A stretch of 20,021 nt of DNA. Source: Paramacrobiotus richtersi. Taxonomy: Eukaryota > Tardigrada > Eutardigrada > Parachela > Macrobiotidae. The notes under the pieces are model-generated. The model searched no databases, was not told the DNA's origin, and saw only the letters and a program-made list of their open reading frames with translations. Shown one piece after another: positions 1-9,851 of this stretch (positions within the stretch are counted from its first letter, which is position 1; each line of letters opens with the position of its first letter). The stretch lies in the NCBI GenBank assembly GCA_034698045.1, contig JAQGAU010001301.1, positions 1 through 20,021 on the forward strand, in the 5' to 3' direction. The position numbers and the translations under genes were made by a program.

Positions 1-225
1 TCAGGTAATGATTGGTAGGAAGAGTTGTGTGCAATAATGTGCCAGCTGCAATTACTGTGCCCTGTACGCATGCAGACGTGTTTTGTGGGATGTGGTGTTG
101 GGGAATGATCTTGTTTTTCTTCTGCGGGCTATAAAGTGATCATTCCACCCATGATCAGTGAGCGCGTAACTGGGTTTAAGTTTCTGCAAACATAATTAAT
201 CTTGCTCTTAATTTTCTCATTCCAG

Positions 226-305
226 ACGAAAATATTACACTCAAAACTGATCTTTCAGAAAACGCCAAAGGCAGGTTCAATGAGCATGAAAATACAGCGT
301 ATTAA
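226..305 (+). CDS. Candidate terminal exon of a gene entering from the left edge (partial)
   Basis: The window opens with CAG followed by GTAATG, a plausible splice donor with its intron starting at base 5. A good acceptor (TTTCTCATTCCAG) ends at base 225. From 226 a phase-1 frame runs 26 codons to TAA at 303-305, giving a polar peptide that begins ENITLKTDL and ends FNEHENTAY. An ATTAAA, a possible poly(A) signal, lies at 422-427. I do not recognise the peptide, and no domain can be assigned. The overlapping longer frame at 202-426 reads less like protein. The call rests on the paired splice signals only and could be chance. Confidence 0.3.
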
Positions 306-823
306 TCACTTGCTTGCCTCCAGTTTAGGAAACACGTACTTCACACAGTTTAAAGAAATCAGTTGGTCTGTTGGTCAGGTGGCATTAGCAAGAAACAGCG
401 TTTTGTTTTTCAAAGTATATAATTAAACTGTATATAATTGTGTAAAGACTATGTACAGATATTATAATATTTTCTTCACGTACGAGATCCAAGGATCAAG
501 CTTACCAATGTAATTATATTATAAAAGAGCTGCGAAGAAGTTGGAATTTTTATGATAAATGGGAGTCATCCGACTATAGTAACGTAATAGTAGTTAACTT
601 TCCAATTAAACTAACTTCTGCAATGTTCTTATCACGTAAACCGTTGTTCTGAATGATTGTTGTTTCCAGTTTGATTTTCATTATCTATGAAGACACTTAC
701 TTACGATGTTAAGATACACATTAACCTTCTTTAACCATCTTATCTACGGCACCATGCAGTACAATGCAGCGTACCGATAAGCCAAACAATTACGATTTCG
801 GTCATGCGACTGCTTCGCACAAA
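306..823. other. Intergenic stretch, no gene seen
   Basis: No convincing coding frame was found on either strand. The stretch is AT-rich, with an ATTAAA at 422-427 that could end the gene to the left. The rest probably holds distal promoter sequence for the gene starting at 920. Confidence 0.5.
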
Positions 824-848
824 CTACTTTAAGCAACCGGCAAGGAAA
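824..848 (+). promoter_or_regulatory. Upstream block shared by the two C2-like genes (copy 1)
   Basis: This 25-bp block matches 2394-2418 at 18 of 25 positions. It ends in an identical 9-mer, GCAAGGAAA, that stops 72 bases before the ATG at 920. The equivalent block stops 71 bases before the ATG of the second gene. Similar sequence at a nearly identical distance suggests a core-promoter or 5' UTR element kept since the duplication. No clear TATA box is visible. The function is inferred. Confidence 0.4.
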
Positions 849-919
849 ATTACATGCGGTAGTTTGTTACACAGTAGACATTAAAGTCTTGTAATTGCAT
901 ATCGAAGACAGTATCCAAA

Positions 920-1579
920 ATGGCAGCACAATGGATCCTCCTAGCAGCCGTCATGGTGGTGGCCGTAACGGCCAATGATGTCGTCAGTCCCGTTCTCAAC
1001 ACCATCTCCATCAAGTTTGAGAAGTACGACAACCCGGCTGATCGTCTCCAAGACGGCACCAACTGCGATCCATTCGGCATCACCAAGTGTGATCCGTATT
1101 TCCTGGTCACTGTCCGCAACAGCTACAACACGTACGTCATACTAAACAAGAACATGTTTATTTTACGGTTTTTACCTCGTGTTTCTGCTCTGTGTCTGTA
1201 TTCTATATGTTATATACGTAGTACAAACCACTTCAGTTCTTGTTCACTTTAGCTTATTGTCAGAATCCGTATTATTCCCTAGTATACTTATTATGTTATC
1301 AACAGGAGCCTAACGACGAGCCTCACGTCATCCCACACCGATGACGTCAGCTCCATTGAATTTGGCTCCTTCATGGGCTTCTTGAACCCCATCTCCGTCA
1401 AGGCGCCCAATGGTACCGTAGTGGACATCACCGTTATCGCCATGGATGACGATCCAATTGGATCCCATGAGCTGATCGGCACCTGGAACTACTTCTACAT
1501 TGGTGGACAGCCCGCCAAGAGGGAGAACCGTGTGTCCGGCTCCGCAACCCTCACTGTCTTCTTTGATACTAAGAAATAA
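920..1579 (+). CDS. Secreted single-domain C2/MNNL-like protein, paralogue 1
   Basis: Two coding exons, 920-1131 and 1306-1579, joined across a 174-bp phase-2 intron (donor GTACGT, acceptor AACAG), give 161 residues. Residues 1-18 are a signal peptide, probably cut after AVTA. The rest is one C2-fold domain. A FEKYDNP strand is followed by DGTNCDPFG and KCDPYFLVTVRN, with cysteines at 49 and 57. This resembles the N-terminal MNNL module of Delta/Jagged ligands. A C2-type acidic loop, MDDDPIGSHELIG, lies near residue 125. N-glycosylation sequons occur at the exon junction (NTS) and in PNGT. There is no DSL domain, EGF repeat or membrane span, so this is a free-standing secreted domain. Binding of calcium, lipid or a receptor is possible from the fold but unproven. 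The tandem paralogue is at 2489. The ATG (CCAAAATGG) is the first in frame. Confidence 0.85.
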
Positions 1580-1580
1580 A
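1575..1580 (+). terminator. Poly(A) signal overlapping the stop codon
   Basis: AATAAA at 1575-1580 contains the TAA stop (1577-1579) of the first C2-like gene. If used, the 3' UTR would be only about 15-30 nt. No other AATAAA follows closely. Confidence 0.45.
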
Positions 1581-2393
1581 TGTATTGAGTTCTGATGTAA
1601 TTTTTGTTGTGCGATTGATACCGTCTACTCGGCGTTCTTTTCAACCGATGAGCGCCCGTGAGCAAGCTACGATCTTTGGTTAGTTTTGGTGTTAAATATG
1701 GACTTATGGGAAAACAAGAATGAAACGCAATTGGCCCTTTAGCAACTCTGTCTGTCGGTTAACTATTGTTGTTCACTTTAAACTCGACATATCAGTTTAC
1801 AGTCTACAAGAACACAAGTCACGAAATTATTTTCATAGATGCCGTTATGTATTTAATGTGTCACAGAATCCAAAATAATACCGTTAACAAATAACGGCTG
1901 TGTATATACGTGCAAAAATTAGGTGACCGAAAAAGTTTTTGTTCATAATTGCACCATAAAATTACGGCGCTAATGTTTTGCGACGCTACATTTCCTTTCT
2001 GCGTCATACTTTTTGTAACTTTTCTACCTGTTTACTAGTCTTAATTACAGCAGTTTGATTATTAGTTGTATTTACGCTGGATTTGCTATCATTTCTATCG
2101 AGAAAGGTACGGTGGATCTGCTGCAACATTCGAGTTCATCCAGGTCTGCACAATGGGGTTAAGAACAATACCTTCATGAAAGTAACTGATAAGGCCCCCG
2201 CCGCTTTGAAACTCTACATTCAATAGTCAGATAAAAAAGAGAATCATTTTGGCGAAAACAACCGAAACCGTGATATAACTCAGGCCAGTGGGTCACCTTG
2301 ACCCTCAATACTATCAGCCGCTGAATGTGTACCAATATGCCACCTTATCCACCTAACTTGTTCTTCTTATCGTTTACAACCCGCAAAGACGTT
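1581..2393. other. Intergenic spacer between the two C2-like genes
   Basis: About 0.8 kb with no supported coding frame on either strand and no repeat I can recognise. It presumably holds the distal promoter of the second copy. Confidence 0.5.
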
Positions 2394-2418
2394 CTGCTTT
2401 CCTAAAACTGCAAGGAAA
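2394..2418 (+). promoter_or_regulatory. Upstream block shared by the two C2-like genes (copy 2)
   Basis: Counterpart of 824-848. It shares CT.CTTT and the terminal 9-mer GCAAGGAAA, and ends 71 bases before the ATG at 2489. The flanking sequence has otherwise diverged, so this block stands out. Confidence 0.4.
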
Positions 2419-2488
2419 GAGCCTTCGATCGAGCAGTCACTATTCACTTAGCCGTTGTGCACATCACGTAATATTCAAACCATTAAAA

Positions 2489-3345
2489 ATGTCGTACTTG
2501 GTAGCAATTGTCTTGGCCGGTATCGTGGCGGTCTGCAGCGCCAACAACGTTACCTTGTCCACGGTGATGTTCAAGCTGGAACGCTACTCCAATCCTGACA
2601 ACTTGCTGCAGGACGGCTCCAACTGTGATCCCTTTGGATGGTCCAAGTGCGATCCCTACGTCGTTGTGCATGTGCGCAACACCTTCAATGTGTAAGTTTC
2701 AAAGATACTTCTCAGAGCAAACTGATTTCCAACTAAATTTCTCACTTCCTTCTTCGATTCCCTCGAAAATGTTCAGTCTACAATAACTATTCTAGTAATC
2801 GTGTTCTCGTAGTCTGTTCTGTGGAATAATGAAAAATCTTTGAGAAACAAACCAGTTCTGGCGATGTGTGACCCATTTTCTATTCAATCCTTTGTTTGGC
2901 ACATTTTTTGATCGTTCTTAAACGTTTGTTTTGCATGTAGTGTAGTTTTTCATAAAGTAACTGCATCGTACTGAGCGCTGGGTTGCAATGTCGGCCACCA
3001 AAAGCAGATGATAGGAATTAAGCTAATTTCATCAAGGAAAACCTTGAAATGAGATCTCTTAATTTGTTCTGCAGGACTGACCTACAGACCTTCACCTCCA
3101 CCCCAACCAATGATGTCAACTCGTTGGATTTCGGCATGTCCATTGGCTTCATCAACCCCATCTTGCTCAAAGTGCCCAGCGGCACCGTCGTCGATTTCTC
3201 CGTCACCATCTACGATGACGATGATATCGGTCAGGATGAGATCATCGGTACCTACTGGTTCTTGTACGTCGCTGGTCAGCCACCCAAGAGGGAACCCAAG
3301 ATCGCTGGATCGGCATCTTTGACCGTCTTTATGGCAACTGTTTGA
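2489..3345 (+). CDS. Secreted single-domain C2/MNNL-like protein, paralogue 2
   Basis: Exons 2489-2691 and 3075-3345 are joined across a 383-bp phase-2 intron (GTAAGT...CTGCAG), giving 157 residues. The intron site matches the upstream paralogue exactly. The signal peptide covers residues 1-18 (cut after AVCSA). The single C2-like domain has RYSNPDNLLQDGSNCDPFG, KCDPYVVVHVRN (cysteines 46 and 54) and a strong C2-type acidic loop, YDDDDIGQDEIIG, near residue 120. It ends in an alternating-hydrophobic strand, SASLTVF. Sequons NVT occur at the mature N-terminus and at the exon junction. The fold and the CD-P-Y motif recall the MNNL domain of Notch ligands, without the DSL or EGF parts. The role is unknown; an extracellular ligand or matrix-type binding protein is possible. 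Confidence 0.87.
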
Positions 3346-3481
3346 TAAACGTCGATAGGCACTAAATATGTATGCTTGGACAAGTTGGTGTTATCTTATC
3401 GATTGTGTCAGCAAAATTGATTAATGTTTCTCGTGAGTTTTGTCTGGAACGGAAGTGCTGTCACGGCACTTTGGGGTTCTG

Positions 3482-3487
3482 AATAAA
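3482..3487 (+). terminator. Poly(A) signal for the second C2-like gene
   Basis: AATAAA lies about 137 nt after the stop at 3345, within GAATAAAAAG. It is the first canonical hexamer downstream on this strand. Confidence 0.5.
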
Positions 3488-4179
3488 AAGAACTCAGAAC
3501 TACCCTGGTTAACAGAAAACTAGACTATGGGACTGGCTTTCACGACTGTTCTAGATATTACTGTAAATGCATCTGTCCCCAACTATTCGCGACAACGATA
3601 CATGGGCACATTATCAATTAAATGAAACGTTACATGCAGTCTAGGACGGCACGCGGTGTATTTCTCTAGTGATAACTATTTTTGCCGCAGTAAAACCAGC
3701 AAACGTATATAAACGGAGAAACATAGTCATTTAACACAGGCAGAACTACTTCACAACTTAGTGCAGGCTGCGCGCTGGCCATAAATCAGAATAGCTGATT
3801 GTCGCTGAAAATAATCAACGTTAATGACTATCAGCCTTAACTGCAACCTTATTTACTGCTGCGAGCTGGGTGCGGCTTTGGATCAGAGTCTAAAGAAGAA
3901 CCGTAACACGTCAGAGGAAAATCAGATTCAAGAACTTAAATACTGCAGTTGATCATTTACTGGTGCCTCTACTGTGGTTTCCGGCACTTAGCTGGTCGAA
4001 GTCAGTTTCTGGTGAGGGATTTCTGCTTGTCGTTGGGTTTCAGAAAAGCGAGTATCCGTGGTCGCATAACTCCGGTGAAACACTGTACAGGGTGCATGCC
4101 AATTGCAAAGAGCACAAAGTAGTAGCGTAATTAAGGCGAGTACAAGGTAGTTAAGGCCATCATATAGTTAAGTTACCGT

Positions 4180-4210
4180 TAAAGCAGATTCCATCATGGA
4201 ATCTGCTTTA
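4180..4210. repeat. Perfect 14-bp inverted repeat with 3-nt loop
   Basis: The arm TAAAGCAGATTCCA is followed by TCA and the exact reverse complement TGGAATCTGCTTTA. The arms do not extend further. It lies in noncoding sequence. Possible explanations are a cruciform, a remnant of a foldback element, or a structured RNA stem. It is too short for a microRNA precursor. Confidence 0.8.
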
Positions 4211-4924
4211 TACCGATACCAGCAATATGCAGTCTTTTCATCCATTGTGACTTAACAAACAGAAACTAGACGTCTTTACCTAGGTCAAAATTTTAATGTT
4301 CCTCCTCAGGCTAAAATTTTCATGTTTGTAGACGTTGTGCGATGCCCATCAGAAAGGAGCTACTCCTTGAAGACTTCTTACAAACTTATCTGGATAGCTA
4401 GTGATCAAGGATATGTCTGTGCTCTTTTAAAGGCCATTGTTCGTCTGTCTGGCCTTTTAACGACGGTTGTTAAGCAGCAACCTTTCTTAGACGAGGAGCA
4501 TGACTTTAAGGTTGCTACCAGGAAAATGATAAAAACTAATTTTCAACTACATACAGGAAATTTGAAGATTTGAGATTACACCATATTAATGTAGTGGCAA
4601 AAATTCATAATCGAAGCTGAAACAGGCCACCGGGCTTTCGGTGCCGACTACCAGACGTATCCTTTGAAGAGCTTCGTCCTAAATTGTAAAACGTGTTGCT
4701 TTTTGTGATGTATCTTGAGAAAGACCGAATGAAGAACATCTTTGAGGAATCAAGCACACACGGATGAAAGTATGGAACTTTATGGTCACTTACTTTAAGA
4801 AATCTTTCACATACAAAGAGATCTTTGTGCAAAACTCGTCTTGTGTACGAGTACATATTTCTGGCGTCTACGATGTGCGATTACATAGTTTTCACACTTC
4901 AGTGTTTCTCCTGAGCGATACAGG

Positions 4925-4983
4925 TTCATCCGACTGTCACCATTTCTACAACGCCATTTCTTCATCCGACTGTCACCATTTCT
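4925..4983. repeat. Short direct repeat, 23 bp at 36-bp spacing
   Basis: A 23-bp unit starting TTCATCCGACTGTCACC occurs identically at 4925-4947 and 4961-4983. This is a recent local duplication in noncoding sequence. Confidence 0.75.
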
Positions 4984-5768
4984 TCACCTAACGCATACAT
5001 CATTCATTCCACAAATTATTATTCACTGACTATGCAGAAAATCATTTTTAATAGGCTGGAAAATTATCACCACGACAGTTGTGACATTTAAGCGCTTCGT
5101 TCAAAATAATTTTACTAACAAAATCTGTAGCGTAATAAGTAAATATTGTTTGATTTAATTTTATCATATTCAGTTTCTGATAAGAAATACTGCAACAAGG
5201 AAAAGTGTTTGGTTTCTCTTCGAGCACAAGAAGGAAAAATGGCGCTATGCTGCAACGTTCATATATTGTTTCGTAGTACGTTGTTGAACACAAGTACATA
5301 CTAGGAAAGTGCACTCGCTGATTGTGGGCACTGAATGACCGAAGCGAAGGAAGTCCGTACGGCACTAGAAGAACTACGAATTTTGAGCCAAAACTGGTAT
5401 TAAATTTTACCGGTCTGATTGAGAAAATGTCTTGTTTTGTTAATATTTGACAATAAAATTCGACGAGGGGGAGGGCGTATTTTTTAACATAGTGTTTCAC
5501 AGCAAAAAGGTTGTTTTGCTCGCAAATTCACCACGAATGGTTTGTAACTATTAGCTCTAGGGCGCTTCGCACGGGGATATGTATCATGCGTGCGGTGGTT
5601 ATCCGAACGGTAAAAGGCCATTTACGAGAAATACTCTTTTTAAATCTGAAAAACAGCTTTCTTCCGGTGAAAAGAACTTTCGCCGACTTTCGAAAACCGA
5701 AATAACCTTCCCAATGCAGAAACCTAAACAGTAATATCTGCAATATTTGCACAAGCTTGACTGCGCCC

Positions 5769-6018
5769 TAATAAATATAAATAAAGAAATATCGCACCGA
5801 ATAAATAAAAATATAGCATTGAAATATTAGTAAATAATACATTTAAATAAATAAAATTAGAAAAACAATAGATTTTATGGAAATAGTAAATTTCAATAAA
5901 AAATAGATTCCAATATTCGAAAATAAATAAATCAATCAATAATGAAAAAAGTGAGTAAATAACAATAAGATTAAGTATCATATTTTATTAAAAAATAAAT
6001 AAATAAATAAAAATACTA
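5769..6018. repeat. AT-rich low-complexity block (AAAT/TAAA-like)
   Basis: About 250 bp made almost wholly of degenerate AATAAAT-type units, cleanest at the right end as (AAAT)n. It runs directly into the tetranucleotide repeat at 6019. Any open frames here come from base composition. Confidence 0.8.
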
Positions 6019-6040
6019 ACCGACCGACCGACAGACAGAC
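6019..6040. repeat. Tetranucleotide microsatellite (ACCG)n(ACAG)n
   Basis: Three ACCG-type units are followed by ACAGACAGAC, next to the AT-rich block. This abrupt change from an A-rich tract to a GC tetranucleotide can occur at retroposon tails, but no element body is recognisable. Confidence 0.7.
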
Positions 6041-7362
6041 ATCGAAATCCATTTGAGCTGAGTATAGAGGACCTTCGCTCCGCTTCGGTCGATTACTATG
6101 GTGCAGGCATTGTAAATTCCCGGTAGGGCTTTTTCTTTCCGGGGTCGGTAGCCCTGTTGCTAATAATTTCCCTGTAGAGCATTTCGTTTCCTAAAAGTGA
6201 TGTTGCTATTATTATTCCTATTACCATTCCTGGAAATTGCATTCCTTTCGTACCTTTCTTACAAGCTGCTCTTAACTCCTTTTTCCCATTCCGCCCAAGG
6301 TTATCGGCCGGATAAAGCTTAATCTAAGGGTATAACCTACTTTCGCACAGAGAGAATAGCTAAATGTGCCAAAATATTTCTTAAGTCCCATAACCCTTTA
6401 CGTATCCCCAGAGGCAACCAAGATAGTAAGGCGGAAGGTTCGTTGACCACACATCGCCCACCGCATAATAATCAACAGGCAGAACTACACATGTAAATTG
6501 GTTTCCTTCACAATAACGCTTTGTGAAGTCTTTTGCACAGTAAGGAAAAACTTCCAAGAATTCCGATCGTATTCAGAAGAAAATCTCCCACTTACCGCTG
6601 CAGATATCTTAAACGCGAAGGATTCTTAGTACTACCGCCGCTAAAATATAAATTTTCGCTAGCACCAAAAATAAGGCCGTAATACTGGATTAACCAAATT
6701 CAGCAAATGTTAGATTCTGAAATTCAAATGAAAGTTAACACTTCGAGCTGGGTTATACGAGAACGAACGCTCGTATGGACGCTCTGTACAGGACATGCAC
6801 AGTATGACAAGTACGTGGACAAAACTACCACTGCGAAAATGGTGGCAAGTGACATGCAGGAGCGGCTTTCTGGAAAGACCCAGAAGCCGTTGTTTTTGTA
6901 GAGAGATGCGTGTGTACTATATGTAAAGTTGCGGTAAATTCAGTGCTAAATTGCAGTCATTAGGAGCCCATCTAACTTGGGTAAAATTGTAATACGGATC
7001 AATAAATAGTATGAGGTCTTGTCGAATTAACGACGACTGTATTTGATACCACTCCGCTCCTTTGATACACAAGTGTCACATAGCACAACTGATGCTGTAA
7101 GATTCGACGTCGGACCACTCACCACTACTGTGCAGGCCTAGACTGGCCAGAGAACCACTTGTTTAGGCATTTACAGTTAGACAAGTTTTGCAAAAAAATG
7201 TTCTTGATTGCCGTTGAACAGTTACTCTATTTAACCCGGCACATCCCGGACCTAGAAGCTGTGATGCGATTCTTTTCAAACTTTGTGCATCAGATAGTCT
7301 TCATTCAAAGTACTTCTCTGAATTTTTTCAGAATTGTATGATGAATAGAACAAAAGTTATGA

Positions 7363-7388
7363 ATGCGGTGGACAGTCCACCGCATGGG
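7363..7388. repeat. GCGGTGG palindrome, copy 1
   Basis: ATGCGGTGGAC and GTCCACCGCAT are perfect 11-bp arms around a single A, followed by GGG. Copy 2 (8190-8214) carries the same motif inverted and copy 3 (8535-8558) carries it in this orientation. Copies 1 and 2 face each other across about 0.85 kb, as terminal inverted repeats would. Confidence 0.75.
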
Positions 7389-7708
7389 AAGGACCGATAC
7401 ATAGTGCATAATACACAGTGAATGGTGGGAATCGGGCGTGGCACATTCATTGTGATCGTTTTGTGGCATTGTTTCGAACAGTAGCGAAAAATTCGTTTTA
7501 ATGCATGTAGATGCTATTAGGGTTACCTATTGTCTATTCCATGCCGCATTTTTCAGTTAAATTATGTAACACATTTTAAAGTTCTTGACTATATTACGCA
7601 AACTGACCACTGCCGAACCAGGCTTGGCCGCTTGAGCACAGTTTTGGTCAGTGCAGAACTGGGCACAGTGTACCCACTATACCGTCTGTGAGTAAATAGC
7701 TGCAAATG

Positions 7709-8055
7709 CATTATTAATTATTAATAAATTATTTATAATAAATTATTTATAATAATTAATAAATTAAAGAAAAATAAATTTATAAAGATAAATTTCTAAT
7801 GAAAAACTTATAATAAATTCATAATGATAAATTAATACTAATAACTTATTGCTAATAAATAAATATTAATAAATGAATATTAATGAAATAAGAATAATAA
7901 ATTAATAAGAATAAATTGATAATAATAAATTTATAATAACAAATTAATAATAACATTAATACTAATAAATTAATATTAATAAATTAATACTGATATATGA
8001 TTAAAGAAATTAATAATAATAAATAAAGATGAATAAGGGTAAAAAAGTAAATAAA
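7709..8055. repeat. AT-rich low-complexity block (TAA/AATTAATA-like)
   Basis: About 350 bp of degenerate ATTAATAAATTAATAATAA-type sequence with almost no G or C, lying between palindrome copies 1 and 2. It has no coding potential. Confidence 0.85.
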
Positions 8056-8189
8056 GTTCTGTCTGTTTAGTTAAAGAGTGTAACGGCCAGTGGCCACGTA
8101 TCCGCGCAAGCCCAGCACAGCACTGACTGTGGTCGGGTAAACTGCGCAGTATCGGACAATCGCCTGTACGTGCATGCTCCATACATTCC

Positions 8190-8214
8190 CCCATGCGGTG
8201 GAAAAGCCACCGCG
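8190..8214. repeat. GCGGTGG palindrome, copy 2 (inverted relative to copy 1)
   Basis: CCCATGCGGTGG, then AAAAG, then CCACCGCG: 7-bp GC-rich arms with a 5-nt loop. Its reverse complement carries the same CCACCGCATGGG end as copies 1 and 3. Confidence 0.7.
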
Positions 8215-8534
8215 TAAACAACTCACCGTGTGGACAAGAACACGTTGGGCCAAAAAATTAACAAAAAATGGGAACACATAGCGCTATGTACTGTATCTAC
8301 GGCTATATCAGTCCAGACTGCGGCAGCTGTTGCATACAAAGAAGATATCAAGCGCCTTGTAACGCATGCTGAGCGCCGTTTTCGGCTCACTTTCAGCAAC
8401 ATTTTAAACTGTAAAATATGACAATTCTCAACTTTTCAGTAGCTCTAAATTACGTTGAGACATTCAATATTCTTACTGTGCCAGAAGTTTGAGAACATTT
8501 GCCTTTCTAAACAAAGTAGGGAGCGCGAACCATT

Positions 8535-8558
8535 GCGGTGTAGTTTCCACCGCATGGG
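8535..8558. repeat. GCGGTGG palindrome, copy 3
   Basis: GCGGTG, then TAGTTTC, then CACCGCATGGG. It is inverted relative to copy 2, so 8190-8558 could be a second, shorter inverted-repeat-bounded unit. That unit encloses a 63-codon plus-strand frame (8230-8421) with no recognisable domain. Confidence 0.65.
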
Positions 8559-8694
8559 TAATGACGGGCGCCAATTCTAAACACCAGTATGGGAAAGTAC
8601 CAGTTCCACAGCAGTTTTTTTGGACATGGTCTGGGTCAGAATTTTAGTGGTTCGGTCGCAGTCCGATTTTGAACGGTCTGGGGCGGAGTCTAAG

Positions 8695-9842
8695 TCAGTC
8701 TTGAAGCGTGTGTTGACGGCATTGGGAAAAGCAGCGCATTTCACTTCGGAGGTTAATACTGGGGGATCCTTGCGGCACTGGAGCCATAAGCTGCTTGCTT
8801 AATTCCATAAAGCTTCCAATGCGCCGGACAAGGTTCATAGTCCCAGTACGGTAATCCTTACACAAGCAGAAGAATGCCACCTAGTTAGGGAAAACGCAAC
8901 TGACATCTTGTCCAAACCTACAGGCCGGGAATAATTAGTATAACTTACTGGGTCTCCGATATATCCGCAATTATAGACGATACGAAGCCATAGTACCGTC
9001 GTCGGATTTTTCATAGTGACTCGAAAATAATAGCCCACGGTAACGCTAAATGGCAAATAACAGACCAACAGCCAAACTGCGGACACAAACAAGCTCTCTG
9101 CGATGAGAAGGCGCTTTTTATATGTTCGTTGTGCCTTGACGTTTTCTGGTTCATGGTTGGGCCGAACCTTTCCGTGACCTTTGAAACATTTTACGCTGAC
9201 GGCATGCAGCAGTATTGTCACGTAGCAACTGAACGTTGCCGCCAGTGGAAAATAGAATGCAACGGTTAATAACACAATTTGGGCACTCGGATTATTCTTT
9301 GGAGGAAAGACGTTGCAGCCAGGCCACGGTCCAGCAACATCAAATTTGCCGATAATGCCCAAAAGGATGGCAATATCAATACCCAGCGGAATCATCCAAC
9401 TGATTAGCACCATTCCATAAATTATTGATTGTCTCGTGCAGAGCGGGTAGCGATATGGAAATACTATAGCGATCAGACGGTTAACCGCAAGCAGAAACGA
9501 TGACCACTGGTGGATGTGCGAAAACAAGAACAAAAAGAAGAAGAACCAGTTGCACTGCGCTGAGGTCAAGTGGAACTTGGGGAAATACGCAGTGAACGAT
9601 GCGGCTACGACATACAGACACAGGCAGGCTTCGATCGCTTGCAGATGGACGATCAGCAACTGAGCGCCTCCGCGGATCGTTCTAACGGTACAAATGGAAA
9701 AGATTAGCAACAGACACAAACTAAAGCCGAGAAAGCCCAGAATAGTGTTGGCAAAAAAGAATGCTGTGAACGTGGTCGGATACTGCTGCCAAAGTGGAAC
9801 GAATGCGGGCAGAGTTGTAGATGTTGTGTTGTTAGTGGGCAT
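8695..9842 (-). CDS. Rhodopsin-like (class A) orphan GPCR, paralogue A
   Basis: Exon 1 spans 9842-8949 and exon 2 spans 8880-8695, with a 68-bp phase-0 intron (GTAAGT...AACTAG); the product is 359 residues. Seven hydrophobic spans are visible, with N-terminal sequons (NNT/NTT). C97 and C176 are the likely TM3-ECL2 disulfide. The TM3 end reads NRL (121-123) in place of DRY. TM6 has VCYLP in place of CWxP. TM7 ends DP-VAF across the splice junction, a variant of NPxxY. Exon 2 supplies helix 8 (FFCLCKDYR, with likely palmitoylated cysteines) and a short tail. I chose the ATG at 9842, not the in-frame one at 9914, because it matches the paralogue's start and lies 9 nt after a strong acceptor (CTTCATTTCAG) that suggests a 5' UTR intron. 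Ligand and G protein are unknown. Confidence 0.92.
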
Positions 9843-9851
9843 TTTAGAAAG

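Larger units (their letters stand above)
3488..7362. other. Gene-poor region
   Basis: About 3.9 kb with no gene I can support. Open frames of 60-150 codons occur on both strands but show no domain, signal peptide or consistent splice signals. One minus-strand frame around 4790-4856 ends at a good donor (GTAAGT), but no partner exon was found. A minus-strand segment near 6590-6650 is bounded by TTTTAG and GTAAGT, again with no partner. The region holds a perfect hairpin (4180-4210), a short duplication (4925-4983) and an AT-rich block (5769-6018). Confidence 0.5.

Noticed and set aside
1132-1252. Read-through of the first C2-like exon to the stop at 1252
   Set aside because: The C2 domain would be cut in half. 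The GTACGT donor and AACAG acceptor restore it in the same phase as the paralogue.
5048-5500. 150-codon open frame on the minus strand
   Set aside because: No domain, signal peptide or splice context. Composition is irregular, and a frame this long is possible by chance in a moderately AT-rich 20-kb window.
6360-6575. Minus-strand frame without an ATG, containing several Cys and Tyr residues
   Set aside because: The nearest upstream donor lies only about 15 bp away and no acceptor in the right phase exists, so no workable exon can be built.
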